From assembly GCF_014698045.1 (NCBI RefSeq), contig NZ_JACJSE010000016.1, positions 1-64,000 on the forward strand: a DNA stretch of 64,000 nt, in the 5' to 3' direction. Shown in pieces: positions 26,601 to 34,500 of this stretch. Position numbers and translations under genes: made by a program. Under the pieces are notes generated by a model. That model was not told the DNA's origin. It saw only the letters and a list, made by a program, of their open reading frames with translations, and searched no databases. The DNA is from Aulosira sp. FACHB-615. Its GTDB lineage: Bacteria > Cyanobacteriota > Cyanobacteriia > Cyanobacteriales > Nostocaceae. Numbering within the stretch: the first letter of the stretch is position 1; each line of letters opens with the position of its first letter.

Positions 26601-27213
26601 TCAAGAATTGGGTGTGGTAGCACGATACAAAGGAGATTACAAAGAAGCGATTTTCAATTATGAACAAGGATTATACATTTGTGAACAATTAAAACATGAT
26701 TATTTTGCTGCTGGTATTTATCATGAGTTAGGTGAAGTTGCAAAAATGCAAGGAAATCTAGATTTTGCAAAACAACTTTATTACCAAGCTCTTCAAATTT
26801 ATGAAGATAAAGAAGATTGGTCTAATGCTTCAGATGAGTACCAAGGTTTGGGTGAACTTGCAAAACTAAACAATAATTTTAATGAGGCAATAGCCTATTT
26901 TGAAAAAGCTCTTGATATTAGGATAGAGCTTCAATTCTGTAATAAAATATCGCAAACACTTATGGAATATGGTAAAACTTTAGAGCAGCAGAATAATTAC
27001 GCTGATGCTTTGAAATTCTATATTCAAGTCTTACATAATGATATTCAGCATAAGCATAATAAAGAATGGATTTATGAAGATATTCAATGTTTAGCCCGTA
27101 TGCTCAAGCAATTAAGCGAAAGTCAGTTTCAAGCTATTTGGCGCGAGGTGACGGGTGAAGAGTTCGCGGGTGCAGTGCGTGAGGCAATTTGGCAGGCGCG
27201 AGATAGGCTGTAA
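23602..27213 (+). CDS. CHAT protease-STAND ATPase-TPR protein
   Basis: The 1203-aa protein has three parts. Residues ~130-370 form a CHAT caspase-like protease with catalytic H227 (HFDGHGDFD) and C283 (LNACKSAQEGDG). Residues ~410-720 form an NB-ARC-type STAND ATPase with Walker A GMGGVGKT at 439-446 and Walker B CLLIWDNFE. Residues ~870-1150 hold at least five TPR-like repeats (for example AAVYYELGVTARQQGN). In such proteins the repeats sense a signal, the ATPase assembles and the protease acts, as in anti-phage or programmed-death systems; that role is inferred. The ATG at 23602 is preferred to the GTG at 23587. Confidence 0.92.
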   Translation: MAQNWLRITHQDDKIQLSWQREQSAPRSAPPVTFEHPFDEQTLTELRWYLEEYLDFPYGIFPEQAQKIEQKFQAWGQQLFELVFPRTTKAWDFFQEATREGLDKCEINISSDNPKVLNLPWELLYTPDYQFLAPSLRGMYRSLNGYAVRYIPQELPQDKLNILLVVSRPYGEKDVALKTIARPLLEALKPIQKYVNLKVLRPPSFEAFEQELNAQKGFYHIVHFDGHGDFDENSTGFQHSYGSKGQGVLVFENIDGSPQIITAAQIAQSLNDCRVPIFVLNACKSAQEGDGSFSSVATRLVSLGTKGVVAMAYNVQAEAAKHFIGRFYQQLVTGTDVSNAVAAARRQVINQRLRPSPKGDLPLADWMVPVLYQQETYTPFTKVNHQTEDFTDIDDFLAEPISNLFGFPEQGRYGFIGRDYEILRLERAFRQNNIVLLQGMGGVGKTELTTGFAQWLDETQGRMQVFFTSFESGASLIRVINEVGRVVWGDKFSQYEAAQQQRAVLKYLQSQPCLLIWDNFEPVNGFPTGNEPLLSAEERNNLKQFLKELQGGKSWLLITSRRAEPWLDCGYSLINLQGLSQVDAQEFAAKILQTVGVERKNLPAEYLELLKLLGGHPLSLRVVLPHLKTQTPTQLIEALRLGLDTFKGTEEEGRDKSLMVSLDYSFAKLSEKARRHLPFLALFSERVYIGTLSHFFKDLGLENFPNFRQAYKNIFGEILEIEDWLTILNETAEAGIVENIGDGIYEIHPALPWYLRQKISQYRNVEAVYELETKLMLFYVILAAAHDIQDRGNADRATTVILFEEPNLLHYLSFAQTKKNWSAAAKILRALGQVYDILGLTAEYRYFRRNALTQIGTTLQQIKANDKSAFGFWTYLKSADALEYLRQGEIEKARVIHQEILDGYTALEDSSVINEIAIAYANLGTIARESNDFDAAYTYYQNSLKIYKDANDSYQEAAVYYELGVTARQQGNFSTATHYYQKAFKIYEDAGDLHRLIGLYQELGVVARYKGDYKEAIFNYEQGLYICEQLKHDYFAAGIYHELGEVAKMQGNLDFAKQLYYQALQIYEDKEDWSNASDEYQGLGELAKLNNNFNEAIAYFEKALDIRIELQFCNKISQTLMEYGKTLEQQNNYADALKFYIQVLHNDIQHKHNKEWIYEDIQCLARMLKQLSESQFQAIWREVTGEEFAGAVREAIWQARDRL

Positions 27214-27240
27214 CAGTTATCAGTTATCAGTTATCAGTAA
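27213..27240. repeat. short tandem repeat (CAGTTAT units)
   Basis: Three to four CAGTTAT heptamers follow directly on the CHAT gene stop codon. They belong to the same class of heptamer arrays seen at 15304 and 39265. Confidence 0.85.
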
Positions 27241-27337
27241 CCTCTTTTTCTTGCTGAGTATGGAAACTGAAAAACACTATACAAGCTGACAAACTCAAAG
27301 ATAAAATCGATGTAGATGGTAACAAGCTCAATATTTT

Positions 27338-27560
27338 TTAGAGTGCTTCCCATTCATCTTTACTCATTTGTGCCTGTTTTAATATTTTTGCCATTAAACT
27401 TTTACTGATGTCTCCTTCATGGGGATTAGGAATGATTAATTTCATTTCGCCCTTAATTAATCATAAATTGATGCTTTTTACCTGAATATGTCCCTTCAAA
27501 ACCAAGTTGTTTCAGGTAATAAATCAAATCCCGCCGACTGATTGCACCAAAAGTAGGCAT
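27338..27560 (-). pseudogene. hicA: frameshifted hicA toxin gene
   Basis: The ATG at 27560 opens a HicA-like frame (MPTFGAISRRDLIYYLKQLGF ... KKHQFM, shown in parts) that stops after 35 residues. A 4-bp insertion near 27453-27460 (TTAATTAA on the plus strand) shifts the frame; skipping it restores GEMKLIIPNPHEGDISKSL and AKILKQAQMSKDEWEAL to a TAA at 27338. The intact product would be an mRNA-cutting toxin. Its start overlaps the hicB stop codon by one base (TAATG), the usual operon junction. Confidence 0.85.
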
Positions 27561-27802
27561 TAAGCGACATCCTTATTAATAGAAAGAGAAATTCCATCTA
27601 TCACGGGTAAACTATGCCCTAACTGTAAACCTAAGACAATCCACTCTTCTAAAGCTTCTTTTAACTCGTCTCGGCAAGTTTCAAGTGTGGTAGCATTGGC
27701 ATACAATCCTTGCAGTCCTGGGATTTCTGCATAAAAAGTGCCATCTTCTAAAAGTTCATAAGTAGCCTGGTGCAAAGCTGCTTGAATATAGTTGGTTAAC
27801 AT
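27560..27802 (-). CDS. hicB: HicB-family antitoxin
   Basis: The 80-aa protein has the HicB partial RNase H-like fold signature: YELLEDGTFYAEIPGLQGLYANATTLETC, then an EALEEWI helix. HicB binds and blocks HicA. No DNA-binding domain is attached, so autoregulation would need another factor. The gene is intact while hicA downstream is frameshifted, so the antitoxin is presumably free of its usual duty. Confidence 0.88.
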   Translation of the reverse strand: MLTNYIQAALHQATYELLEDGTFYAEIPGLQGLYANATTLETCRDELKEALEEWIVLGLQLGHSLPVIDGISLSINKDVA

Positions 27803-27910
27803 TTGCTATCTGGGTTGGTTTTTGCGTTGTTAACATTTTATAAAATTTAGGGTGATTTACTCATAAGTTTTGTTTAAGTATTAGTGACGAAGATATAAGC
27901 ATTTGCCACA

Positions 27911-28083
27911 AATGTTGTAATGTTTTGAATCAACGTTGTTATGTTTTGAATGAATGTTGTAATGTTCTGAATCAACGTTGTAACATTTTGAATGAATATT
28001 GTAATGTTATGCACCAACGTTGTAACGTTTTGAATGAATGTTGTAATGTTTTGCACCAACGTTGTAATGTTTTGAATCAACAT
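27911..28083. repeat. 21-bp minisatellite
   Basis: About eight units with a 21-bp period (core TTGTAATGTTTTGAATCAACG, with alternating GAATCAACG, GAATGAATG and GCACCAACG endings) fill this stretch. Because 21 is a multiple of three, long open frames arise on both strands, but both encode only the repeat. There are no spacers, so it is not a CRISPR array. It lies between the two broken toxin-antitoxin loci. Confidence 0.92.
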
Positions 28084-28203
28084 CGTGACTTTGATAACAA
28101 ACAGCAGTGATTGGTAAGTGGGTAGACGCTGTGCGGTTTGTCGTAGACATTACGCTGTTTAGAGTAACGGTGTTTTATTCTAGAAACAAAAAGGAGTAGC
28201 AGT

Positions 28204-28488
28204 ATGCAAGCCTACAAACTGAATGCCAAAATTGATGAATCAGGTAATTTGATTATTGACGAACCTTTAAATATTGCCCCTGGTGAAGTGGAAGTGATTA
28301 TTTTGCAGCCAATTGTGTCTAAGGAAAGTTTTGCAGAAGTCTCCACTGAACCACAAACAGACAAGCCAAGACGGAAATCTAAAGTGAAAGCATTTGCAGG
28401 TTTATTTGAAAATACTTCTCCTGTTCCATCTGACTTTGATGCTGATGCTGCGAGATGGGAAGCATTAAAGGAGAAGCATAACCTGTGA
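28204..28488 (+). CDS. antitoxin of a PIN-toxin pair (VapB-like)
   Basis: The 94-aa protein starts with a small beta-rich section (YKLNAKIDESGNLIIDEPL ... GEVEVIIL) and ends with a charged helix (FDADAARWEALKEKH). This is the layout of AbrB-like or related antitoxins paired with PIN toxins in cyanobacteria. Its TGA stop overlaps the GTG start of the PIN gene (GTGA), showing translational coupling. Exact antitoxin family not determined. Confidence 0.75.
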   Translation: MQAYKLNAKIDESGNLIIDEPLNIAPGEVEVIILQPIVSKESFAEVSTEPQTDKPRRKSKVKAFAGLFENTSPVPSDFDADAARWEALKEKHNL

Positions 28489-28904
28489 AAGTTCTGTTAG
28501 ATACTAATGTCATTATTGATGATGCTCTGGAACGTGAACCTTTCCTAGCCGCAAGCGAGCAAGTTTTGGTAATGGTTGAGGATGGATTAATTGAAGGTTA
28601 TATTTCAGCCTCGATTTTTAGTGATTTATATTATATTATTCGTCGTCCAAGGGGTAGAGAGTGGGCTGCTAATTATTTAAAACAGTTAGTCACATTCTGC
28701 CATATTGCTACCGTAGACAGTAACACAATTAACATGGCATTAAATGTTAATTTCAAAGATTTTGAAGACGCGATTCAATAAAGCACAGCAGTAATTAATC
28801 ATTTAGATGCTATCATTACTCGCAATCCTGGTGATTTTCCTGTAACTACTCCCCGCATTCTTACACCTGAACAGTTAATTCAAGAACTTACCAATCAACC
28901 ATAA
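28485..28904 (+). pseudogene. PIN-domain toxin gene with nonsense codon
   Basis: A GTG start gives VKVLLDTNVIIDDALERE, the first metal-binding Asp region of a PIN/VapC ribonuclease. TAA at 28779-28781 ends it after 98 residues, within DFEDAIQ. The same frame continues for 40 more codons (STAVINHLDAIITRNPGDF ... ILTPEQLIQEL) to TAA at 28904. The lost part contains the conserved TRNP.DF motif with a catalytic acid, so the toxin is probably dead. A single C-to-T change in a Gln codon would explain it. Confidence 0.85.
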
Positions 28905-28925
28905 GATACTTTATTAGCAATAATT

Positions 28926-29354
28926 ATGACTACTCAATTATCTTCTAACGAAATTCAAGAACTGCAACAAATCATTGAAGATGAGCAAGCACAAAAAGCC
29001 CTCACGACTCTACAACAAAATAACGGTGATTTAGAAGCTAGTTTTGATGAACTTTGGCAAGAGCAATTTGGAAAAACAGCTTTCGGTAAAAATAAATCTT
29101 TATTACAATTGACCCTAAATGAAATTCGCGCGGAAATATGCGGCGATGAAGGTTTACAAGGCAAAATTAAAGAATATACGAAAAACCCTGGTAGTGCTGC
29201 TTTACTTAATAGTATTATTGGCTCGTTAGTCACTGTGGCGGCTGTTCATGGTATTCCTATTGATGCCGCGATCGCCACAATTGTAGTCTTATATATCCTC
29301 AAAATCGGCATTAACGTTTTCTGCAAATATACAGAACCAGATAACAACCCATAA
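28926..29354 (+). CDS. hypothetical protein with UBA-like start and one membrane segment
   Basis: This 142-aa protein is not assigned to a family. Residues ~20-50 (EDEQAQKALTTLQQNNGDLE) resemble a UBA-like three-helix element, and residues ~105-133 are hydrophobic (AAIATIVVLYILKIGINVF), giving one or two membrane passes. It follows the PIN gene by 21 bp and could be cotranscribed. A role with the nearby CHAT-STAND protein is possible but only positional. Confidence 0.6.
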   Translation: MTTQLSSNEIQELQQIIEDEQAQKALTTLQQNNGDLEASFDELWQEQFGKTAFGKNKSLLQLTLNEIRAEICGDEGLQGKIKEYTKNPGSAALLNSIIGSLVTVAAVHGIPIDAAIATIVVLYILKIGINVFCKYTEPDNNP

Positions 29355-29410
29355 AAAAACGCAAAGACACCCTTTATGCCTTTGCGCCTTTGCGCCTTTG
29401 CGCGAAATAT
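29355..29410. repeat. CCTTTGCG-type tandem repeat
   Basis: Three GCCTTTGC-like octamers (29378-29405), preceded by an inverse GCAAAG at 29361, lie between convergent genes. The two halves can form a stem, so the array may double as a terminator for clpB or the upstream gene. Confidence 0.6.
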
Positions 29411-29417
29411 TTACAAA

Positions 29418-32036
29418 TTAGCTGCTAAATACTTCCACAGGTAAGCGACTAAACGCCAAGCGTTCATTCTGCACATCGACAAAGATGGTGTCGCCGTCGT
29501 GGAATTCGCTGCGGAGTAAGGCTTTGGCAATTTGGGTTTCTAACTCGCGCTGAATCGCCCGTTTGAGTGGACGTGCGCCAAATACAGGGTCGTAACCGAC
29601 TTCCGCCAAGAAATCCAGCGCATGATCGGAGAGTTTGAGAGATATTTTGCGATCGCTCAACCTGTCTCTTAATCTTCCCACTTGCAATTGGACAATATGC
29701 CGCAGTTCTTTCTTATCTAAACTGTGGAAGATAATCAACTCATCAATCCGGTTGAGGAACTCTGGCCGGAAACTATTCCGCATTGCTTCCATGACTCGAT
29801 GACGCATTTCGTCGTAGCGAGAATTATCCCCAGCAATATCGAGAATGAACTGCGAACCGATGTTGCTGGTCATAATAATAATTGTGTTTTTGAAGTCCAC
29901 AGTATGACCTTGAGCATCGGTGACGCGCCCATCATCTAAAATTTGCAGGAAAATATTAAATACATCGGGGTGGGCTTTTTCAATTTCGTCAAACAAAATC
30001 ACGGCGTAAGGACGACGGCGAATTGCTTCGGTGAGTTGTCCGCCTTCTTCATAACCTACATATCCCGGAGGCGCACCAATTAACCGCGACACGGCGTGTT
30101 TTTCCATGTACTCCGACATATCAATTCGCACCAGTGCGTCTTCAGTGTCGAACATATACGCTGCTAAGGCTTTGGCTAATTCAGTTTTACCCACACCTGT
30201 AGGGCCGAGGAAAACAAAGCTGGCGATGGGGCGATTGGGGTCAGCAAGTCCAGCACGCGATCGCTGAATTGCATCGGCGACTGCTGTCACGGCTTCCGCT
30301 TGTCCCACTACTCGATGATGTAATTCATCTTCTAAATGCAGCAGTTTTTCTTTCTCGGATTCCACCAATTTACTAATCGGGATTCCTGTCCATTTAGAAA
30401 TAACTTCCGCAATATCAGATTCGGTAACTTCTTCCCGCAGTAAAGATTTACCACTTCTTTGAGCGTTGGCTAGTTCACTTTCGGCTAGTTCAAGTTTGCG
30501 GTGTAAATCAGTTAATTGCCCATATTTTAATTCTGCCGCGCGGTTGAGGTCGTAGTCTCTTTCCGCTTGCTGAATTTCTAAGTTTACCCGTTCAATGTCT
30601 TTTTTAACAGACTGAATTTTGTTGATAATATCTTTTTCAGACTGCCATTGAGTGCTGAGGGTTCTTTGTTCTTCTTTGAAATCAGCAATTTCTTTTTCGA
30701 GTCTTCCCAACCGTTCACGAGAAGCCGCATCGCTTTCTTTTTGCAGAGATAGTTTCTCCATTTCTAATTGAAGAATTTTGCGATCGATTTCGTCGAGTTC
30801 TTCCGGTTTGGAAGTAATTTCCATTTTCAACCGGGCGGCGGCTTCGTCTACTAAGTCAATGGCTTTATCTGGTAAAAAGCGATCGCTAATATACCGACTC
30901 GATAATGTAGACGCAGCAACTAAAGCACTATCAGAAATCTTCACCCCGTGGTGGTTTTCATAGCGTTCCCGCAAGCCGCGCAAAATCGAAATCGTATCTT
31001 CAACGCTGGGCTGATCAACATAAACTTGTTGGAAGCGTCTTTCTAAAGCGGCATCTTTTTCGATATATTTGCGATACTCATCTAAAGTTGTCGCCCCAAT
31101 ACAACGCAATTCGCCCCGCGCCAACATCGGTTTTAACAAGTTACCCGCATCCATCGCCCCTTGGGTTGCACCCGCGCCGACAACAGTATGAATTTCATCA
31201 ATAAATAGAACTATATTTCCGCCAGATTCGGTAACTTCTTTTAAAACTGCTTTCAGGCGTTCTTCAAATTCGCCCCGGAATTTCGCCCCCGCAATCAAAG
31301 CACCCATATCTAAAGCGATGAGTTTGCGGTCTTTGAGGGATTGGGGAACATCACCAGCTACAATGCGTTGGGCGAGTCCTTCCGCGATCGCAGTTTTACC
31401 AACCCCAGGTTCCCCAATCAACACCGGGTTATTTTTGGTACGGCGGGAGAGAATCTGCACAGTCCGGCGAATCTCGTCATCCCGACCAATCACCGGATCA
31501 AGTTGACCTTTGCGGGCGGCTTCGGTGAGGTCACGTCCATATTTTTCCAGTGCTTCGTATTTACCTTCTGGATTTTGGTCGGTCACTTTCTGGCTCCCAC
31601 GAATTTGTTTAATAATATTTTTCAGCTTGCCTTCGTCTAACCCGAATTCTTGGAGTAGACTTTTGCCAAAGCGGTCATCTTTGGCATAACCCAGCAATAA
31701 GTGTTCAATAGAAATATATTCGTCTTTAAAATCTTTGCGATAGTTCTCCGCCCGGTCTAACAAGGTGTCTAAACTGCGTCCCAAGAACACAGAACTACTT
31801 GTACCAGACACCCTTGGCTGACGCTGGAGAAATTGATCGGTGCGATCGCGGACTTTTTGCAAATTCGCACCCGCTTTGGTTAAAATACTGCTGGCTAAAC
31901 CTTCTTGTTCTAGCAGTGCTTTGAGCAGGTGTTCGCTTTCGATTTGTTGTTGGTGATATTGTTTAGCAATATCTGGCGTGTGGGCGATCGCTTCCCAGGC
32001 TTTTTCGGTAAATTGGTTAGGGTTAGTAGGTTGCAT
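29418..32036 (-). CDS. clpB: ATP-dependent disaggregase ClpB
   Basis: ClpB is a hexameric AAA+ chaperone that pulls apart heat-damaged protein aggregates with DnaK. The 872-aa protein has the Clp-N repeats (NQFTEKAWEAIAHTPDIA), Walker A motifs GEPGVGKTAIAEGL and GPTGVGKTELAKAL, and a long coiled-coil middle domain at about 400-530 (Glu/Lys/Arg-rich), which separates ClpB from ClpA/ClpC. The open frame extends to 32117, but the ATG at 32036 gives the standard N-terminus. No HrcA-binding CIRCE element was seen upstream. Confidence 0.97.
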   Translation of the reverse strand: MQPTNPNQFTEKAWEAIAHTPDIAKQYHQQQIESEHLLKALLEQEGLASSILTKAGANLQKVRDRTDQFLQRQPRVSGTSSSVFLGRSLDTLLDRAENYRKDFKDEYISIEHLLLGYAKDDRFGKSLLQEFGLDEGKLKNIIKQIRGSQKVTDQNPEGKYEALEKYGRDLTEAARKGQLDPVIGRDDEIRRTVQILSRRTKNNPVLIGEPGVGKTAIAEGLAQRIVAGDVPQSLKDRKLIALDMGALIAGAKFRGEFEERLKAVLKEVTESGGNIVLFIDEIHTVVGAGATQGAMDAGNLLKPMLARGELRCIGATTLDEYRKYIEKDAALERRFQQVYVDQPSVEDTISILRGLRERYENHHGVKISDSALVAASTLSSRYISDRFLPDKAIDLVDEAAARLKMEITSKPEELDEIDRKILQLEMEKLSLQKESDAASRERLGRLEKEIADFKEEQRTLSTQWQSEKDIINKIQSVKKDIERVNLEIQQAERDYDLNRAAELKYGQLTDLHRKLELAESELANAQRSGKSLLREEVTESDIAEVISKWTGIPISKLVESEKEKLLHLEDELHHRVVGQAEAVTAVADAIQRSRAGLADPNRPIASFVFLGPTGVGKTELAKALAAYMFDTEDALVRIDMSEYMEKHAVSRLIGAPPGYVGYEEGGQLTEAIRRRPYAVILFDEIEKAHPDVFNIFLQILDDGRVTDAQGHTVDFKNTIIIMTSNIGSQFILDIAGDNSRYDEMRHRVMEAMRNSFRPEFLNRIDELIIFHSLDKKELRHIVQLQVGRLRDRLSDRKISLKLSDHALDFLAEVGYDPVFGARPLKRAIQRELETQIAKALLRSEFHDGDTIFVDVQNERLAFSRLPVEVFSS

Positions 32037-32291
32037 AGGCTTTTTGAATAACCACTCCAAAGATGAGGCGCAGAGAAAACAAATTCTTATATGGTTATTG
32101 TATGAAGCAGAGCGCAACTAACTAGATCGGTCTTCACGTCTTGGGGAAGTAGTATTATTACCTGAACAATGAATATTTTCTCAATACACTGAGGCACAAA
32201 GTTCAGGTTTTGCCAAAATTGTCACAATGCTTGATGAAAACCACTATTGCTTACGTACTATCGATAATGGGTGATCATCAAGCGATCGCAA

Positions 32292-32450
32292 TTATTTCTT
32301 GGCGATTATCCAAACTGCATGTACAATCCCCGGAATATACCCTAGAAACGTTAAAAGGATATTAATCCAAAAATCTTTGCCCAAACCTACTTGTAAAAAT
32401 ACTCCCAAAGGGGGTAGAAAAACCGCCGCTACAAGCCTAATTAAGTCCAT
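32292..32450 (-). CDS. YqaE/Pmp3-family membrane protein
   Basis: The 52-aa product reads MDLIRLVAAVFLPPLGVFLQ ... FWINILLTFLGYIPGIVHAVW, the two-helix pattern of the YqaE/Pmp3 family. These small proteolipids are often induced by salt or cold and affect membrane potential in other organisms. The gene is intact, with AGGAGG-like sequence (GGAGGC) just before its ATG. It lies upstream of clpB on the same strand but 255 bp away. Confidence 0.9.
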   Translation of the reverse strand: MDLIRLVAAVFLPPLGVFLQVGLGKDFWINILLTFLGYIPGIVHAVWIIAKK

Positions 32451-32605
32451 ATAAGCCTCCTGTCAGACTATATTTATACTCCTCAAAGATAGCATTGCCA
32501 GAATATTGTCCATCTGATGCTACCTACGGGGCTGTTTTTGCGTTCTAGCAAGTGCTGTGGAGACGCACAAGAGACTGAACATATACTCAAAATTGTTATC
32601 AAACA

Positions 32606-33034
32606 TTAACATTCTGGAGGATGTTCACCCATTGCGTATAATACTCGACGTAAATTCACAACTCCTTCTCGATTCAACTGTAGGGTTTCTATCGTAGCTC
32701 TGCCTGTTGCAGTCAAACCAATAACTAGTGTAAAGTCATTATTCCACGCAAGATTCTCATTCCATAATTGTTGACGTGGGTGATATAGAGGCACAGTTTC
32801 GCCTGTTACCGGGTCATAACCTGCGATTTTATTATATTTGTGATTGTTGCAACCCTGACAAGAAAGAGCCAAATTATCTATATTTGTTTCTCCGCCTTGA
32901 CTTTTGGGAATAATATGCTCGGCAGAAAAAGCTTGAAGAGCAAAGCGTTCTTGGCTTTTACAATATTCGCAACATCCATTAGCTCGCTGAACCACCAACT
33001 TTTTCTGCTGTGCAGTCACTCTATTTTCAGACAT
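32606..33034 (-). CDS. HNH endonuclease
   Basis: The 142-aa protein is a compact HNH nuclease. CEYC near residue 22 and CQGCNNHKYN near 59 supply the zinc-binding Cys pairs, and AEHIIPKSQGG carries the catalytic His. The HNH core spans about residues 10-70; the rest is a short unassigned tail. It overlaps the upstream 138-aa gene by 19 bp, a pairing I recall from several cyanobacterial genomes. Whether it nicks DNA in defence or mobility is unknown. Confidence 0.88.
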   Translation of the reverse strand: MSENRVTAQQKKLVVQRANGCCEYCKSQERFALQAFSAEHIIPKSQGGETNIDNLALSCQGCNNHKYNKIAGYDPVTGETVPLYHPRQQLWNENLAWNNDFTLVIGLTATGRATIETLQLNREGVVNLRRVLYAMGEHPPEC

Positions 33035-33432
33035 ACATGGTTTGTTGCGTGAATATCTAAATTTTCCATTAAAGTATTTAGAGAAATGCCACGCAAACTT
33101 GCTAATTCTGCTAAATTTTCTAGACGCTGTGCTTGTATTTTTTCGATTTCCTCAGTTAATTGCAATAATTTTTGATACTCATCTTCAGAGAGAATTTCAT
33201 CATCTCGTTTAGCAATCAATTCTTGGTAATCTCTGTGAAGGTTTACAGGAATGCCTTGATTAATTTTGAGTAATAATTCCGCTTCTGCTTGTGGCAGTTT
33301 AGTAGCTTTACGTTGTGCCTGTAAAACAATCACTTGCGCTACAAATTGTTCTAACTCAGACAAGTTTAATTGCTCAACTGCTTTGAGCAACTCTTCGGAA
33401 GATAATTGTACTTCAACTTTCACGACTGACAT
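33016..33432 (-). CDS. hypothetical coiled-coil partner of the HNH gene
   Basis: This 138-aa protein is mostly helical and charged, with Leu-rich heptads in LSSEELLKAVEQLNLSELEQF and DEYQKLLQLTEEIEKIQAQR. No known catalytic motif is present. It overlaps the HNH gene start by 19 bp, so the two are translated together. It could be a regulator or antitoxin-like partner; that is inference from position. Confidence 0.65.
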   Translation of the reverse strand: MSVVKVEVQLSSEELLKAVEQLNLSELEQFVAQVIVLQAQRKATKLPQAEAELLLKINQGIPVNLHRDYQELIAKRDDEILSEDEYQKLLQLTEEIEKIQAQRLENLAELASLRGISLNTLMENLDIHATNHVCLKIE

Positions 33433-33587
33433 TATCTGCCTCTTGCCTGTTAATTTATTAGTAATCTTATCCTACAGTTCGGTGAACATCAGTGCGATCG
33501 CTATCAACAAGTCTTCATTGATAGTCATTTCTCGTAGGTTAGGTAGAACTTAGACACTAAAGGTAGTTCCCCAACCTACTTGCTTGA

Positions 33588-33968
33588 TTATTGCATTCCC
33601 AGAAGAGTGATGACTTGTTCTAGATGATTTTTAGCATGATAGCGATGCAGCAGTTTTTCCTGCTGATATCTCTGCGGTATTTGCATCCTTCTACCTTCCA
33701 TTGAGATTCTAATAAGAGCTATCTGCTCTGTTGTTGGTTCATTCATCTCATCTAGCGTTGCACTCAGATTTTCGTAGTTCGCAAATGATGGTATCCTCAA
33801 GCCTTTATTATTTTCCATTTGTTGTATTGCCAATAGCGGAAACGCCATCAGGGTAGTAATGTAGTTATCTTTGTAAGCACCGCTACCAGTGGAACGTAAA
33901 CCGTATCGGTTACACAAAATTTTCAGTTGAGCCAGCGTCAACAGTTCTAATTCTGTTCGCGTAAACAT
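33588..33968 (-). CDS. SAP-like domain hypothetical protein
   Basis: The 126-aa product starts MFTRTELELLTLAQLKILCN and continues RYGLRSTGSGAYKDNYITTL, a helix-loop-helix resembling a SAP DNA-binding motif (about residues 8-40). The remainder is helical and basic. The frame extends to 34031, but the internal ATG at 33968 starts exactly at the domain. Function unknown. Confidence 0.6.
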   Translation of the reverse strand: MFTRTELELLTLAQLKILCNRYGLRSTGSGAYKDNYITTLMAFPLLAIQQMENNKGLRIPSFANYENLSATLDEMNEPTTEQIALIRISMEGRRMQIPQRYQQEKLLHRYHAKNHLEQVITLLGMQ

Positions 33969-34096
33969 AAAATAGAAATTGCCATTTACAAAAGTGGTTC
34001 GGTAGTGAACTAGTTTCCAGCTTGGTAACACTACCGATTAAAAATCCTAAACCGATGAAACCATCGACTTCAAGCCTTATTTATATTTCTACATAA

Positions 34097-34273
34097 ATGC
34101 CTAAGTCAAAAGGTAAACCAGAAAATTTCGATAATCCAGAGAGTAGAGATTTATCTGAACAAATCAGCTTTCGTGTCACTAAGGAGATGAAGGAAGCAGT
34201 AAAAGCCAAAGATGATCCGCCAGAATTTTGCAGGAAAGCCATACAAAAGGCGCTAGAAGAGGATGAGAGTTAA
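34097..34273 (+). CDS. small protein, 58 aa
   Basis: A short frame on the plus strand encodes PKSKGKPENFDNPESRDLSE, then QISFRVTKEMKEAVKAKDD and a helical end. A beta strand (ISFRVT) followed by two helices is the pattern of ribbon-helix-helix DNA-binding proteins. It has no clear partner. Its start lies 66 bp from the 5' end of the open frame on the other strand, so it is divergent from the SAP-like gene. Confidence 0.55.
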   Translation: MPKSKGKPENFDNPESRDLSEQISFRVTKEMKEAVKAKDDPPEFCRKAIQKALEEDES

Positions 34274-34500
34274 TATTTTAATGCGATCGCCTACATACTT
34301 TTTCATTAAAAGCGATCGCAGCAGTAGAAGTGGAAACCAACAAATGACATAAAAATTCAGAATACTGCGTTTATTTTATCGACTGAATTATGTTGGCAAA
34401 GTATTCTAATTTGATGTTGGGTTACGGCGCAATATAGACTTACCGTATTTTTGTCAATATATGTCGTGCGCCTTCACCCAACCTACTAGTACTTAAATCC
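34274..34500. other. intergenic region
   Basis: Two HIP1 octamers and a stretch ending CGCCTTCACCCAACCTA are present, resembling common interspersed sequence in this genus. No gene or terminator was recognised. Confidence 0.35.

Noticed and set aside
27911..28083. possible CRISPR array
   Set aside because: Units follow each other without unique spacers, and no cas genes are present.
27874..28110. two overlapping repeat-encoded frames, one per strand
   Set aside because: Both are by-products of the 21-bp repeat period.
32037..32117. N-terminal extension of ClpB
   Set aside because: The 27 extra residues precede the normal ClpB N-terminus and match nothing.
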